Shown piece by piece: positions 18,984-30,600 of a DNA stretch of 64,000 nt. Position 1 is the stretch's first letter. Each line of letters starts with the position of its first letter. This DNA is from Fidelibacterota bacterium (GTDB lineage: Bacteria > Fidelibacterota > Marinisomatia > SCGC-AAA003-L08 > TS1B11), in assembly GCA_004124295.1 (NCBI GenBank), contig SCKI01000013.1, forward strand, positions 1 through 64,000, in the 5' to 3' direction. The translations under genes and the position numbers were made by a program. The notes under the pieces are model-generated. The model was not told where the DNA came from. It was given only the letters and a program-made list of their open reading frames with translations, and searched no databases.

Positions 18984-19244
18984 ATGGACCGACACCCCTC
19001 GACAATTAAACGCCACCGCCAATCACTCCGCCGGAGAGAGGTGAACAGGGCCGCCCGGTCACGGGTGCGGACCTCCATTAAAAATGTGGAGAAGGCCGAC
19101 TCCAAAGAGACGGCTGCGACTGCCCTGTATGATGCCATCAAAGTGCTGGATAAAGCCACCGGCAGCCATTATTTCCATCGCAACAAGGTGGCCCGCATCA
19201 AATCCCGGCTCAGCCGGCTCGTTGCGATACGCTTCGCTTCCTGA
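18984..19244 (+). CDS. rpsT: 30S ribosomal protein S20
   Basis: An 86-aa, very basic protein with the S20 helical-bundle pattern: STIKRHRQSLRRREVNRAAR at the start, the middle helix SRVRTSIKNVEKA, then a HRNKVARIKSRLSRL tail. S20 binds 16S rRNA early in small-subunit assembly. The length is right for the family. It is the only plus-strand gene between ~10.1 and ~60.3 kb and stands alone, converging on guaB. Confidence 0.93.
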   Translation: MDRHPSTIKRHRQSLRRREVNRAARSRVRTSIKNVEKADSKETAATALYDAIKVLDKATGSHYFHRNKVARIKSRLSRLVAIRFAS

Positions 19245-19308
19245 ACCTGCCCGACCGACCTTTCCCATCCACCGATTACCCAGGCCTGCCTGCCAGCGCG
19301 TTGCGCCC

Positions 19309-21388
<2,080 letters not shown>

Positions 21389-21392
<4 letters not shown>

Positions 21393-22918
21393 GATAGAGA
21401 TACCACTGCTTCCACAGCCTGCACCACCGCACCCGAGCGGATCAGACGCCGCGCTTTCTGTATATCGTCTCCCAGGTAGCGGTCATCTTCCAGGCCCGGC
21501 ACCTCGCTGCGCAACAAGCGGTGGGCCGCCATGGCTGCCCGGCCCCCTTCCAGCCCGCGGTGGAAGTCAATGGCCTGCGCAGCGGCCAGGTATTCAAGGG
21601 TCAGAATCTGTTCCAGATTATCGGTAATCTGCAGCAGTTTCCGGTTGGCCCAGGTGGCCATGGGCACGTGGTCTTCCTGGTCCGAGCCGGTGGGAATGGA
21701 ATCGACGCTGGCCGGATGGCACAAGGTTTTGTTCTCGGATACCAGGGCGGCGGCTGTCACCTGCAACAACATGAAGCCCGAATTTAGTCCGGGGTTGGCC
21801 ACCAGGAAAGGCGGCAATCCGGCCTGTCCGCTCAGCAGGGCAAACAGCCGGCGCTCACTGATGCTGCCCAGCTCCGCCGCCCCGATGGCCGCCACATCAG
21901 CGGCAATGGCCACCATCTCACCGTGGAAATGGCCGGCGGAAACAATTTCGCCGGTGTCGGGAAAAATGAGCGGATTATCGCTGACGCTGTTGGCTTCGTT
22001 CACCAGTCCGGTCGAGGCAAAGGCCAGCGCCTCCCGGCAGGCCCCGTGAATCTGCGGCATACAGCGCAGGCTGTAGGGGTCCTGCACCCGGTCGTCATCC
22101 TCCCGGTGGCTTTCGCGGATCGTGCTCCCCTCCAGCAGGCTGCGCAGGTTGGCGGCCACCACCCGGGCCCCGGCATGGCGCTTGAGCTCCTGGACTTCAG
22201 GCCGGAAGGGGGCCGGCGTCCCCCGCAAGCCATCGACGGAAAGCGCCCCCACAATATCGGCCACCTTGATGAGGTCTGCCAGCCGGGCCATGGCCACCAG
22301 ACCGATGGCGGTGGATATCTGGGTGCCGTTAATCATGGCCAGGCCCTCCTTGGCCTGCAGGGTCAGCGGGGTCAGGTTCAGGGACCTGAGCAGTTCGGAG
22401 GCGGGCTGGCGCTGGCCGGCATGGTCGAGCTGCCCCTCACCGATGAGCGCCAAGGTCATGTGGGCCAGCGGGGCCAGATCGCCGGAAGCGCCCACCGATC
22501 CCTGGGACGGCAGCACCGGAAGGGCATCGGCATTGAGCAGATTTACCAACAGCGTGGCCAGCTCCGGCCGCACACCGCTGTAGCCCCTGGCAAAGGAGAT
22601 CAGTTTCAGCAGCATGGCCAGCCGGACGATTTCCGGCGGCAGGTCCGGGCCTACCCCTGCGGCATGGGAGAGGATCAGGTTGCGTTGCAGTTTGAGCAGA
22701 TTCTGGGGCTCGATCCGCACCTGGCTCAAGCGTCCAAAACCGGTGTTGACGCCGTAGATGGTGGCCTCGCCATCAGCCATGCGCCGCTCCAGGGCCGCCC
22801 GGCTCCCGGCCAGCCGCTGCAGGGCGGCAGGGGCCAGCTCCACCTCCGGAGAGATGCTTAAGTAATACTTGAAGTCATCCAGGCTATAGTCTTTGGGCTC
22901 AATTATAAAGGTTGGCAT
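21389..22918 (-). CDS. hutH: Histidine ammonia-lyase
   Basis: A 509-aa aromatic amino acid lyase that removes ammonia from histidine to give urocanate. GSVGASGDLAPLAHMTLALI contains the Ala144-Ser145-Gly146 triad that cyclises to the MIO cofactor. YGVNTGFG near residue 55, GTQISTA, the QDPYSLRC-like block (VQDPYSLRCMPQIHG) and a SDNPLIF loop support a HAL-type enzyme. No hutU, hutI or hutG is nearby, so it is either an orphan pathway gene or the remaining hut genes are elsewhere. Confidence 0.94.
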
Positions 22919-22939
22919 GAATCTACTTATCCCTCACCT

Positions 22940-25819
22940 TCAAATTCCCGCCGACGGTGTCTGCAGATGCTGGAAAATGCGGCTGCCGGCCACGCTGATG
23001 ATGGTCTCAGCCGAATGGAAAGGGACGGCCTGAACCGGCAGGGAATCGAGGAAAACCTCACCGTAGCGCCGGCGGCTGACCCGGGAATCGGCGATGATAA
23101 ATATGCCCTCGTCATAGCTGGAGCGGATCAGGCGGCCAAAACCCTGGCGGAAGCGGGTTACCGCATCGGGTATCTGGTAGTCCATAAACGGATTCAAACC
23201 CAGGTCGCGCAGGTATTCGATGCGGGCCTCCACCACCGGTTCGGCCGGATTGGCAAAGGGCAGACGGGCCATGATCAGCACCTCCAGCAGATCGCCGGGC
23301 AGATCGACCCCCTCCCAGAAACTCGATGTACCCAGCAATATCGCCCGGGGACTGTTCTTGAAGGCGTCCAGCAGGGCCCAGCGGCTGCTGCGGGCAAATT
23401 GCGTCAACAGTTTGCGGTCCGTGCGAAACAGGCGGTTGTGTAGGACCTCATGCACCGCCCGGAGCTGGGCATAGGAGGTAAACAGCACCAGCACGCGGCG
23501 CTCAATGCGGTCGGTCAGATCGTCAATGAGCTCGGCCAATTCACGGGGATAGCTGTCATCGCTCACATCGGTGCTGGTGTCCCAGTGAAAGGCGGCACAT
23601 TGCTCCTCGTACAGGAAGGGGGAGGGAAAATCGAGCACCCGGACCTCGCAGGCGTCGAAGGCGCTGTCGAGGCCGATCTCTCCGCGGAAGTAGTCGAAAC
23701 TACCGGCTGCCTGTAACGTGGCCGAGCAGAGGATCGTGCCGGGACGCTGCTCGAACAGATGTTCACGCAGAAAACCGGCCACTACCAGCGGGGCCGCCTT
23801 GAATTTCAGCAGGGGCCGGCCGGAACTGCTGCGCACCTCACGCCACAGGACATAGTCCCCGGTGGGCGCTTCCAGGGCCACCCGCTGGAAGGCCTTGAGG
23901 ACCGCGCCGGTGTCATCCAGATCGGCTTCAACATTGTTGAGCAGACCCTCCGGCAGGGCCATATCAGTGGTGGAGAGCAGCTTGTGGATCTTGCGCAGGC
24001 TGGTCATGAAGCCGCGCAGCTCCTTTTCCATCGCCTGCACTTCTATTTCCAGGCCCCTGAACTCGCTGGCCGGATCGATATACCGGCTCTGCTGAAAACG
24101 CTGCCGCTCATCCTCGGAGATGAGAATCCGGCGCTCTCTCACGTAGGCCCCGAGCAACTGTCCGGCGCTGTCCCGGACGGTTTTGGCTTCGCTCTCGGCC
24201 CGCTTGGCCAGCCCCCCATCCTCGTCCAGTATCAGCAGAGCATCCTGGAGTTGCCGGCGGAAGATGCGCCGGTGACGGCCGGCGATGTAGTTGTCGGTGA
24301 GGTCGCGGACCACTTCCGCGCTGAACTCGGTGGTCAGCTGCTCGGTGGTCACCTTGGGCAGGTTGTGGGCCTCGTCCAGGACCAGGCGGTAATCCGGCGG
24401 CAACAGACCGGCATCCCCGGCGGCATCGGCCAGCAGCAGGGCATGGTTGACCACGATGATACCGGCCTGGCGGACGGCCTTGCGCAAGGGACCGACAAAG
24501 CACCCGTGGTAGCGTTGGCAGAGCTGCCCGACACAGTACCCGCGCTCACTGCGCAGCAACAGCCAGAGGCGCGCGTTGCGGGCCGCCAGGAAGCCGGGGC
24601 ACTCATCAACGTCCCCCGAACGGGTAAAATGCTCCCACAGAATGATGGGCAGGATTTTCTCGCAGTCATCTGGACTGAGCAACCGCCGGGCGTTTTCCAG
24701 GGCGAACTGCAGCCGGGTCCGGCAGAGATAGTTGCCCCGGCCTTTCAGCATGACCGCCTGCACGGGTGCATCGAGCAGTTCCGCCAGCCTGGGCAACTCC
24801 TGCCGGAAAAGCTGGTCCTGGAGATGCTTGGTATGGCAGGCGATAACCACCGGCTGCCGGGTGCGGTAGGCCGTATTGATGGCCGGGAGCAGGTAAGCCA
24901 TCGATTTGCCCAGTCCCGTGCCCGCTTCGGCCAGCACGATATGGCCCTCATCGAAGGCCTCGGCAACGGCCGTACTGAAGGCCTGCTGCACCGGCCGCAG
25001 TTCCGCGGCGTCCCACTTGCGGGCCAGGGTGCCCTCAGCGCCAAAGAATTGCTCCGGCCCCTGGGGACCATAATCGTCCCCTGCGCCCGCGTGGACATAG
25101 ATCGAGTCGGGCAGGCGGATCTGCTGCTGCGACTCCGTCAGGCCGGCAGTGCGGCCGCTGGAGGTCATGGCCTGCAGCAAGCGGGTATAGAGGCCCTTGT
25201 TCGGCAAATTGACATGTTCCTGCACACCGGCCAGGGCCTGAATGACCGGCAGGGGGTAGCTGCCTGCCTCGGCCACCAGGCGGGTGAACAGGTGGCCCGT
25301 ATTCAGGGCATCCTGGGTGGCCCGGTGGGCCTGGCTGTGGTCAAACCCGTAGTATTCGCAGAGGGCCGCCAGGGAATAGCCGCTGCGGTGGAACAGGAAG
25401 GTCCGGGCCAGGGGCAGGGTGTCATAGAGCTCCTGGGCCACTTCGTCGCTCTCCCCCATCTGCCGCCGGAGGTCCTTCAGAAAGGCCAGGTCGAAAGCAA
25501 TATTGTGGGCCACCAGCGGACTCGCGCCGATGAAGTCGAGGAAATCCCGGCCCACGTCGGTCAGCACCGGCTCAGCGGCCACCATATCATCGGATATATT
25601 GGTCAGATCGACGATTTCCCGGGGAATGGGCATCCCGGGATTGACCAGCTGGCTGAACTCGCCGGCAGGTTCCCCTCCGGCAAAGCGGACGGCCCCAATC
25701 TCGATGATGCCGCAGTCGGCGGGGGAGAATCCGGTGGTCTCGAAGTCGATGACGACGAAATCGTCGAGTTGGAGCGATGTCAACAGTTCAGCAGACGCCA
25801 TGGATCGAACCTGGTTCAC
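22940..25819 (-). CDS. dinG: DinG-family helicase with N-terminal DnaQ-like exonuclease
   Basis: A 959-aa fusion. The first ~180 residues are a DEDDh exonuclease: VIDFETTGFSP, AHNIAFDLAFL and HRATQDALNTGHL. The rest is an XPD/DinG superfamily-2 helicase with AGTGLGKSMAYLLPA (~295), four Cys likely to hold an iron-sulfur cluster (CRTRLQF, CPGFLA, YCVGQLC, GCF; some may be alternatives), VVNHALL, LVLDEAHNLP (~480) and QGFGRLIRSSYDEG near the end. Such fusions (B. subtilis DinG type) can act as 3'-5' exonucleases; the iron-sulfur form suggests active unwinding too. It starts 48 bases after the upstream membrane gene. Confidence 0.9.
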   Translation of the reverse strand: MNQVRSMASAELLTSLQLDDFVVIDFETTGFSPADCGIIEIGAVRFAGGEPAGEFSQLVNPGMPIPREIVDLTNISDDMVAAEPVLTDVGRDFLDFIGASPLVAHNIAFDLAFLKDLRRQMGESDEVAQELYDTLPLARTFLFHRSGYSLAALCEYYGFDHSQAHRATQDALNTGHLFTRLVAEAGSYPLPVIQALAGVQEHVNLPNKGLYTRLLQAMTSSGRTAGLTESQQQIRLPDSIYVHAGAGDDYGPQGPEQFFGAEGTLARKWDAAELRPVQQAFSTAVAEAFDEGHIVLAEAGTGLGKSMAYLLPAINTAYRTRQPVVIACHTKHLQDQLFRQELPRLAELLDAPVQAVMLKGRGNYLCRTRLQFALENARRLLSPDDCEKILPIILWEHFTRSGDVDECPGFLAARNARLWLLLRSERGYCVGQLCQRYHGCFVGPLRKAVRQAGIIVVNHALLLADAAGDAGLLPPDYRLVLDEAHNLPKVTTEQLTTEFSAEVVRDLTDNYIAGRHRRIFRRQLQDALLILDEDGGLAKRAESEAKTVRDSAGQLLGAYVRERRILISEDERQRFQQSRYIDPASEFRGLEIEVQAMEKELRGFMTSLRKIHKLLSTTDMALPEGLLNNVEADLDDTGAVLKAFQRVALEAPTGDYVLWREVRSSSGRPLLKFKAAPLVVAGFLREHLFEQRPGTILCSATLQAAGSFDYFRGEIGLDSAFDACEVRVLDFPSPFLYEEQCAAFHWDTSTDVSDDSYPRELAELIDDLTDRIERRVLVLFTSYAQLRAVHEVLHNRLFRTDRKLLTQFARSSRWALLDAFKNSPRAILLGTSSFWEGVDLPGDLLEVLIMARLPFANPAEPVVEARIEYLRDLGLNPFMDYQIPDAVTRFRQGFGRLIRSSYDEGIFIIADSRVSRRRYGEVFLDSLPVQAVPFHSAETIISVAGSRIFQHLQTPSAGI

Positions 25820-25867
25820 CTGTGTGGCCTATAGCTTGACGGCAACCGTTGGAGAAAGAGTCCCGTT

Positions 25868-26869
25868 TCAGGAGGGTTCCCGTGTAAACAGGGGGTACCC
25901 CACACCATAACGGCGCTTGAAATAGAAGCGGCACAGGTAGAAATTTAACAGGGTAGCCGGATAGATGAGGGGGTACCTGGCCCCGACGAAAAGTATCAGC
26001 ATGAGCACAGAATAACGGATGGTGCGGGCAATATCGGATGGGCGCCGGTAGAGCAGATTGACGGCATAGAATGGCAATATGAGGCTGCCGGCCGTCGTGA
26101 TGACCGGATCGTTGCCCCTGTAGCCGGCGTAGACGGCGGCCAGGATCAGGGCCGTGGACAGCAGCATGGCGCCCCAGCCGGGGGCTGATTTGGGTACGAT
26201 GGCGGGGGCATCACCAGGGGCATCGAAGGGAGCCATCAACAGCATGAATCCGACGGCCAGATAGGCCATGAAGTAGGGCCGCAAACCGTTCCAGGCGCCG
26301 TCCAGGGGGCTGCCCGATGCGGCATATCCCAACAGCAGCATGAGAATCCCGCTGGCGAGGTATTCCAGCAGCCGGGGCAGCCGCCAACGGTTGCCGCGCA
26401 GCCCGGCCACTCCCTCGGCCCCCCCGGAGGTCAGAAACAGGCCAAAGGCGAACAGGACTCCCCAGGGGCCGCTGGGCAAAATGGCCAGCAGACCGGCAGC
26501 GGCGAGCAGCCAGGCCACTTTGTCCAGGTGCCCCCCGCTCCGCTCAAGGTGCGCCAGCCGGTTTGCCGGACCTGGCGGATCGTCCTGCCCCAACCGGGCG
26601 ACCTGGCGCAACAGTGCCGCCGCCGCCAGCAACAGGGTTACCCCGGCAAACAGCAGGAACGGCTCCCGGGCCGGTGACCAGCGCCAGAACAGCTCCGCCT
26701 CCACAACGCTTTTGCCCACGCCGTAACCTGCCGCCAGAACCGCCCAGGAGACGATCCAGCGGCCCGGTTCAGTCAGAAACAGGTTGTCCCAGACCGGCAG
26801 CAAGCGCTCCATCAAGCGGAGTATCGCGGCCCGGAACCGGGCGCTGCCCGAGGTTTGCTTTTCAGCCAT
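25868..26869 (-). CDS. Hypothetical polytopic membrane protein
   Basis: A 333-aa protein with roughly nine hydrophobic segments, including WAVLAAGYGVG, LLFAGVTLLLAAAALL, AWLLAAAGLLAILP and YFMAYLAVGFMLLMAPF. Conserved-looking charged spots are ENLFLTEPGRW-like (here DNLFLTEPGRWIVSW) and NFYLCRFYFKRRYGVGYPLF at the C-terminus. It resembles no family I can name; some UbiA- or CDP-alcohol-type enzymes have similar hydropathy, but their motifs are missing. It starts ten bases after purF, so it is co-transcribed with purF and dinG. Confidence 0.6.
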   Translation of the reverse strand: MAEKQTSGSARFRAAILRLMERLLPVWDNLFLTEPGRWIVSWAVLAAGYGVGKSVVEAELFWRWSPAREPFLLFAGVTLLLAAAALLRQVARLGQDDPPGPANRLAHLERSGGHLDKVAWLLAAAGLLAILPSGPWGVLFAFGLFLTSGGAEGVAGLRGNRWRLPRLLEYLASGILMLLLGYAASGSPLDGAWNGLRPYFMAYLAVGFMLLMAPFDAPGDAPAIVPKSAPGWGAMLLSTALILAAVYAGYRGNDPVITTAGSLILPFYAVNLLYRRPSDIARTIRYSVLMLILFVGARYPLIYPATLLNFYLCRFYFKRRYGVGYPLFTREPS

Positions 26870-26878
26870 CAGCTCCGC

Positions 26879-28291
26879 TCAGCCTGCCGGCAGTTCAACG
26901 GATGCCGGGGATGAGGATGTCTCAAACATGTCCTTGCGGGGAACATCGTGAATCTCCACCGGGTACTCGCCGGAGAAACAGGCCGTGCAGAAGTGGCCCG
27001 GATCATGGTCCATGCTGGCCAGCATCCCGGCCATCGAAAGGTAGGCCAGGGAATCGACCCCCAGAAAGGTGGCGATGGCGGCGCTTGTGCGGGTGCCCGC
27101 AATGAGCTCCTCGCTGGTGGGAAAATCGAGCCCGAAGTAACACGAGTGGTGGATGGGCGGGGAGGAGACCCGCACATGCACTTTCTTCACCCCCGCCTGC
27201 CGGAGCAGTTTCACCAGGCTCCGCATGGTCGTGCCGCGGACGATGCTGTCATCGACAACGACCACCTCCTTGCCTTCCAACACCCCCCGGACCGGGTTGA
27301 ATTTGAGTTTTACGGTCAGATCGCGGAGGTCCTGCTGGGGCCGGATGAAGCTGCGCCCCACGTAGTGGTTGCGGATCAACCCGATGTCATGGCGCAGGCC
27401 GCTTTCCTGGGCATAGCCGATGGCGGCGGTGTTGCTGGAATCAGGCACGGCGATGACGATGTCGGCAGTGGGGGCCGGCGCTTCCCGGGCCAGCGCGTTG
27501 CCGAGCCGGCGGCGCATCTTATCCACGTTGGCGCCGTAAATGCGGGAGTCGGGCCGGGAAAAATAGATGTACTCGAAGATGCAGTGGGCCAGCTGCCCGG
27601 GGGGCAGGTGGGTCACGGTCCGCAGTCCCTTGCCATCGATGACCAAGATTTCGCCCGGCTCAACCTCGCGCAGCTCCTCGGCCCCGATGAGATCGAGGGC
27701 GCAGGTCTCCGAGGCCAGCACCCAGGTCTCCTTCAATTTGCCGATGGCCAGGGGCCGCCAGCCGTGAGGGTCCCGGGCCACCAGCAGCCCTTCCGGCGAC
27801 AAAATCAGCAGCGAATAGGCCCCCTCGACCTGCTCCAGCGCGCGGGGCAGCCGGTCGGCCAGGGCCTCTTCGGGGCCCCGGGCCAGGAGATGCACCAGCA
27901 GCTCCGTATCGGTGGTGGTCTGAAAGATGGCCCCTTCGGCCTGCAACTTGCTGCGCAGGGCGGTGAGGTTCACCAGATTGCCGTTGTGGGCGATGGAGAC
28001 CGGCTCATTGCGGACATTGAACAGCAGCGGCCCGACGTTCTTGGTGTCGAGGCCGCCGGTGGTGGAATAGCGGGTATGGCCGATGGCCGAGGTTCCCCGC
28101 AGCCGCTTCAGGTCCGCCGGATCGTGGTACACCTCGGAAACCAGACCTTCGCCCATATGGCGGTGCACGACCGCGCCGTCCATGCTGACAATCCCGGCCC
28201 CTTCCTGCCCCCGGTGCTGCTGGGCATAGAGCCCCAGATAGGCCAGGGTGGCCGCCTCGGGATTGCCGTAGATGCCGATGATGCCGCACAT
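26879..28291 (-). CDS. purF: Amidophosphoribosyltransferase
   Basis: A 470-aa enzyme that makes 5-phosphoribosylamine from PRPP and glutamine, the first step of purine synthesis. It begins MCGIIGIYGN, so Cys2 is the glutaminase nucleophile and there is no propeptide. GHTRYSTTGG and the NGNLVNL loop form the glutamine site, and VVVDDSIVRGTTMRSLV is the PRPP site. C-terminal Cys residues (HFCTACFSGEYPVEI) match the iron-sulfur type found in Bacillus. It starts 17 bases after the NSS symporter stop. Confidence 0.96.
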   Translation of the reverse strand: MCGIIGIYGNPEAATLAYLGLYAQQHRGQEGAGIVSMDGAVVHRHMGEGLVSEVYHDPADLKRLRGTSAIGHTRYSTTGGLDTKNVGPLLFNVRNEPVSIAHNGNLVNLTALRSKLQAEGAIFQTTTDTELLVHLLARGPEEALADRLPRALEQVEGAYSLLILSPEGLLVARDPHGWRPLAIGKLKETWVLASETCALDLIGAEELREVEPGEILVIDGKGLRTVTHLPPGQLAHCIFEYIYFSRPDSRIYGANVDKMRRRLGNALAREAPAPTADIVIAVPDSSNTAAIGYAQESGLRHDIGLIRNHYVGRSFIRPQQDLRDLTVKLKFNPVRGVLEGKEVVVVDDSIVRGTTMRSLVKLLRQAGVKKVHVRVSSPPIHHSCYFGLDFPTSEELIAGTRTSAAIATFLGVDSLAYLSMAGMLASMDHDPGHFCTACFSGEYPVEIHDVPRKDMFETSSSPASVELPAG

Positions 28292-28308
28292 GCCCGGGTT
28301 CCCCGCCC

Positions 28309-29676
28309 CTATCCTGCGCCAAACATGACCTTGAAGACCTCATACAGCAGTATATAGGCCACCACCAGCCCGGCGAAGCCGAATACTGCTATGGCAGGTA
28401 TCAGGGGGATTTTCATACCAGCGGCTCCCGTCTGCAATTCCTTGAGAAATTCTGGAACCCCCCAACGGGTGAGGACGAATACCGCCGTCAGGAAGCCGCC
28501 AATCGGCAACATGTACTTGGAGGACATGTTGTCCATCAATGAGAAGAAGTTCATTTCACCGAACGATTTGAGCACGTTATACTCCCCAAACGACAGCGAG
28601 ACAAATATGCCCAGCATGGTAATGATGCCTCCAAATGCAAGCGTGGCCTGGGTGCGGCTCCACTGCTTCTCATCGATGAAGTAAGCGATGACGACTTCCA
28701 GAATGGAAATGGCGGAGGTTAGGGCTGCTACAAACAAAAGGGCGAAAAACAGGAATCCAAAAACAGCGCCTCCAGGCATTTGAGGAAAGATGGTAGGCAG
28801 CACCACGAAGATCAATCCCGGTCCCCCGGCGGGATTTTGCCCCAGCGCAAATACGGCCGTGAAAATGGCCACACCGGCCAGCAGGGCAATAGCCGTATCA
28901 ATAAATATGACCCACAGCCCTGCCCGCAACAGGTCCTGATCCTTTCTTAAATAGCTGCCATAAGTAATCATGGTGCCCATGCCGAGGCTGATGGTGAAGA
29001 ACGAATGCCCCAGCGCCAGTACCACGCCTTCGGTAGTAAGGTCGCCCCATTTGGGTGAAAAAAGAAATCGAATCCCCTCCATGGCGCCATCCAGGGTAAC
29101 TCCCCGGATCACCAGCACGATCAGGATTCCCAACAAAATAGGCATCAGGGCCTTGCTCCACTTTTCGATGCCGCCCTTGACGCCCTTGAGAATGATAAGT
29201 ACCGTAAGCCCCATAAATATCATATGCCAGAAAATGGGCTCCACGGGGTTGGCCACAAATTGATCGAACTCCGCTTGGGCGCCCCCCGCTGAGGAGGCAA
29301 TATCGCTGAACGACCCGGCCAAGGCCAGTAAACTATATTTAATGGTCCACCCGCCGATTACGCCGTAGAAAGAGAGGATCACAAAGGCCGATGCCACCCC
29401 CAGCATGCCCAGCCATTTCCATCTGCTGCCGTCGGAAAGTGCTGAAAACGCACCCACCGGACTTGCTTGAGTGCGGCGCCCCAACGTGAATTCGGCCAGC
29501 AAAATGGGCAGCCCAACGACGAGAATGCAGATCAGATAGATCAGCGTAAAAGCCCCACCGCCGTTCTCCCCGGCCATATGAGGAAATTTCCAGATATTGC
29601 CCAGCCCGACTGCCGAACCCGCAGCAGCCAGGATAAATCCGAACTTGCTGCTCCACTGTTCGCGCCCATTGGTCAT
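28309..29676 (-). CDS. Sodium-dependent symporter of the neurotransmitter:sodium symporter family
   Basis: A 455-aa, ~11-12 helix LeuT-fold transporter. The start, WSSKFGFILAAAGSAVGLGN, followed by IWKFPHMAGENGGGAF, is the sodium- and substrate-binding TM1 signature. ALGHSFFTISLGMGTMITYG is the TM6 unwound segment. It probably imports an amino acid with sodium; the substrate is unknown. Its ATG overlaps the DUF5683 stop by four bases. Codon and base composition are slightly lower in GC than the neighbours. Confidence 0.93.
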   Translation of the reverse strand: MTNGREQWSSKFGFILAAAGSAVGLGNIWKFPHMAGENGGGAFTLIYLICILVVGLPILLAEFTLGRRTQASPVGAFSALSDGSRWKWLGMLGVASAFVILSFYGVIGGWTIKYSLLALAGSFSDIASSAGGAQAEFDQFVANPVEPIFWHMIFMGLTVLIILKGVKGGIEKWSKALMPILLGILIVLVIRGVTLDGAMEGIRFLFSPKWGDLTTEGVVLALGHSFFTISLGMGTMITYGSYLRKDQDLLRAGLWVIFIDTAIALLAGVAIFTAVFALGQNPAGGPGLIFVVLPTIFPQMPGGAVFGFLFFALLFVAALTSAISILEVVIAYFIDEKQWSRTQATLAFGGIITMLGIFVSLSFGEYNVLKSFGEMNFFSLMDNMSSKYMLPIGGFLTAVFVLTRWGVPEFLKELQTGAAGMKIPLIPAIAVFGFAGLVVAYILLYEVFKVMFGAG

Positions 29677-30188
29677 GGTTTCTCCTCAATGGGTGATGGC
29701 AATTTTTGCGGCCTGACGCTGGCCGTATCAGGGGGAAAGGGGGCCAGATGGGCGTCTACGTAGGCGTCCAGCATGCCCATGATGTAATAGGCGGCGATCC
29801 ACCAGGCAAATTTGTTGCGATTCTCAAGGTACTTGTTCCGGGAAAAGGGCAGTTCATAGTCATCGTAATTCACGAAGAACTCACGGCTCTCCTGCCAGCG
29901 GGAAAAATAGTAGGCCTCAACGCCCACAAACAGGGCCGCCTTCAGCCATTTGCCGTTGTAAATCTGGCCACCGCCGGGTAACAGTCCGGCCAGCAGGGCG
30001 GTCCCGGGGTCCGGAAATGCTTCCTCCGCAGCGGCGCTGGCCACCGGGGCGCCGGCGCCGGTAGCTGGAGTCGCTTCCGGAGCATTGTTCGCCGCAGTGG
30101 TAGAGTCGGCCTCCTGGCCCCTGCCAGGCGAGGCGAGCATCAGCAGGAGCGCCACTGCCGGCCAGGCCCGTAATCCGGCGCCGGTCAC
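29673..30188 (-). CDS. DUF5683 family membrane protein
   Basis: A 171-aa protein with an N-terminal signal (AVALLLMLASPGRGQ), an Ala/Thr/Pro-rich stretch (~28-55), then the DUF5683-like core ALLAGLLPGGGQIYNGKWLK and two hydrophobic segments (AALFVGVEAYYF, WWIAAYYIMGMLDAYVDA). Family members are common in Bacteroidetes-like and Marinimicrobia genomes and have no known function. It lies seven bases after ridA and is translationally coupled to the NSS gene. Confidence 0.72.
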   Translation of the reverse strand: MTGAGLRAWPAVALLLMLASPGRGQEADSTTAANNAPEATPATGAGAPVASAAAEEAFPDPGTALLAGLLPGGGQIYNGKWLKAALFVGVEAYYFSRWQESREFFVNYDDYELPFSRNKYLENRNKFAWWIAAYYIMGMLDAYVDAHLAPFPPDTASVRPQKLPSPIEEKP

Positions 30189-30194
30189 CGGTCT

Positions 30195-30596
30195 TCAGTG
30201 CGTGACAGCAATGGCTTCGATTTCGACGGTTACGCCCAACGGCAGGGCCGCCACCTGCACCACGGACCGGGCCGGGGGATCGGCGGTGAAATAGCGGTTG
30301 AATACGGCGTTGAGTCCCGCATAATCATCCAGACTGGTCAGGTAGACGGTAAACTTGAGCACATCGTCCAGGGAGCTCCCTGCCGCCGCCAATATGCCCG
30401 ATATGTTACGCAGCACCTGCTGGACCTGGTCCTCAAAGGAGCCCACGGCCAGCTGGCCCGTATCCGGGACCAGCGGTATCTGGCCGGCGGTAAACACCAG
30501 GTTGCCCCAGCAGACCCCCTGGCTGTAGGCGCCGATGGCCTGGGGCGCCTGGCTGGTATGGATGATCTTGCGTGGGTGCTTGGCGTCCCGTGTCAT
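30195..30596 (-). CDS. ridA: RidA-family enamine/imine deaminase
   Basis: A 133-aa YjgF/YER057c/UK114 protein that hydrolyses reactive 2-aminoacrylate-type enamines. Typical blocks are APQAIGAYSQGV, GNLVFTAGQIPLVPDTGQL, QVQQVLRNISGILAAAG, VYLTSLDDYAGLNAVF and the arginine-bearing PPARSVVQVAALPLGVTVEIEAIA (Arg for carboxylate binding). It is five bases from the upstream CsgG-like gene. Its presence fits the amino acid enzymes nearby (hutH, gcvPB). Confidence 0.93.
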   Translation of the reverse strand: MTRDAKHPRKIIHTSQAPQAIGAYSQGVCWGNLVFTAGQIPLVPDTGQLAVGSFEDQVQQVLRNISGILAAAGSSLDDVLKFTVYLTSLDDYAGLNAVFNRYFTADPPARSVVQVAALPLGVTVEIEAIAVTH

Positions 30597-30600
30597 GGCC

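Noticed and set aside
23759-25834. Long plus-strand open frame opposite dinG (691 codons) and similar ones opposite guaB, gcvPB and hutH
   Set aside because: Low-complexity His/Gln/Arg/Gly-rich translations typical of antisense frames in GC-rich genes; they lie over well-recognised proteins.
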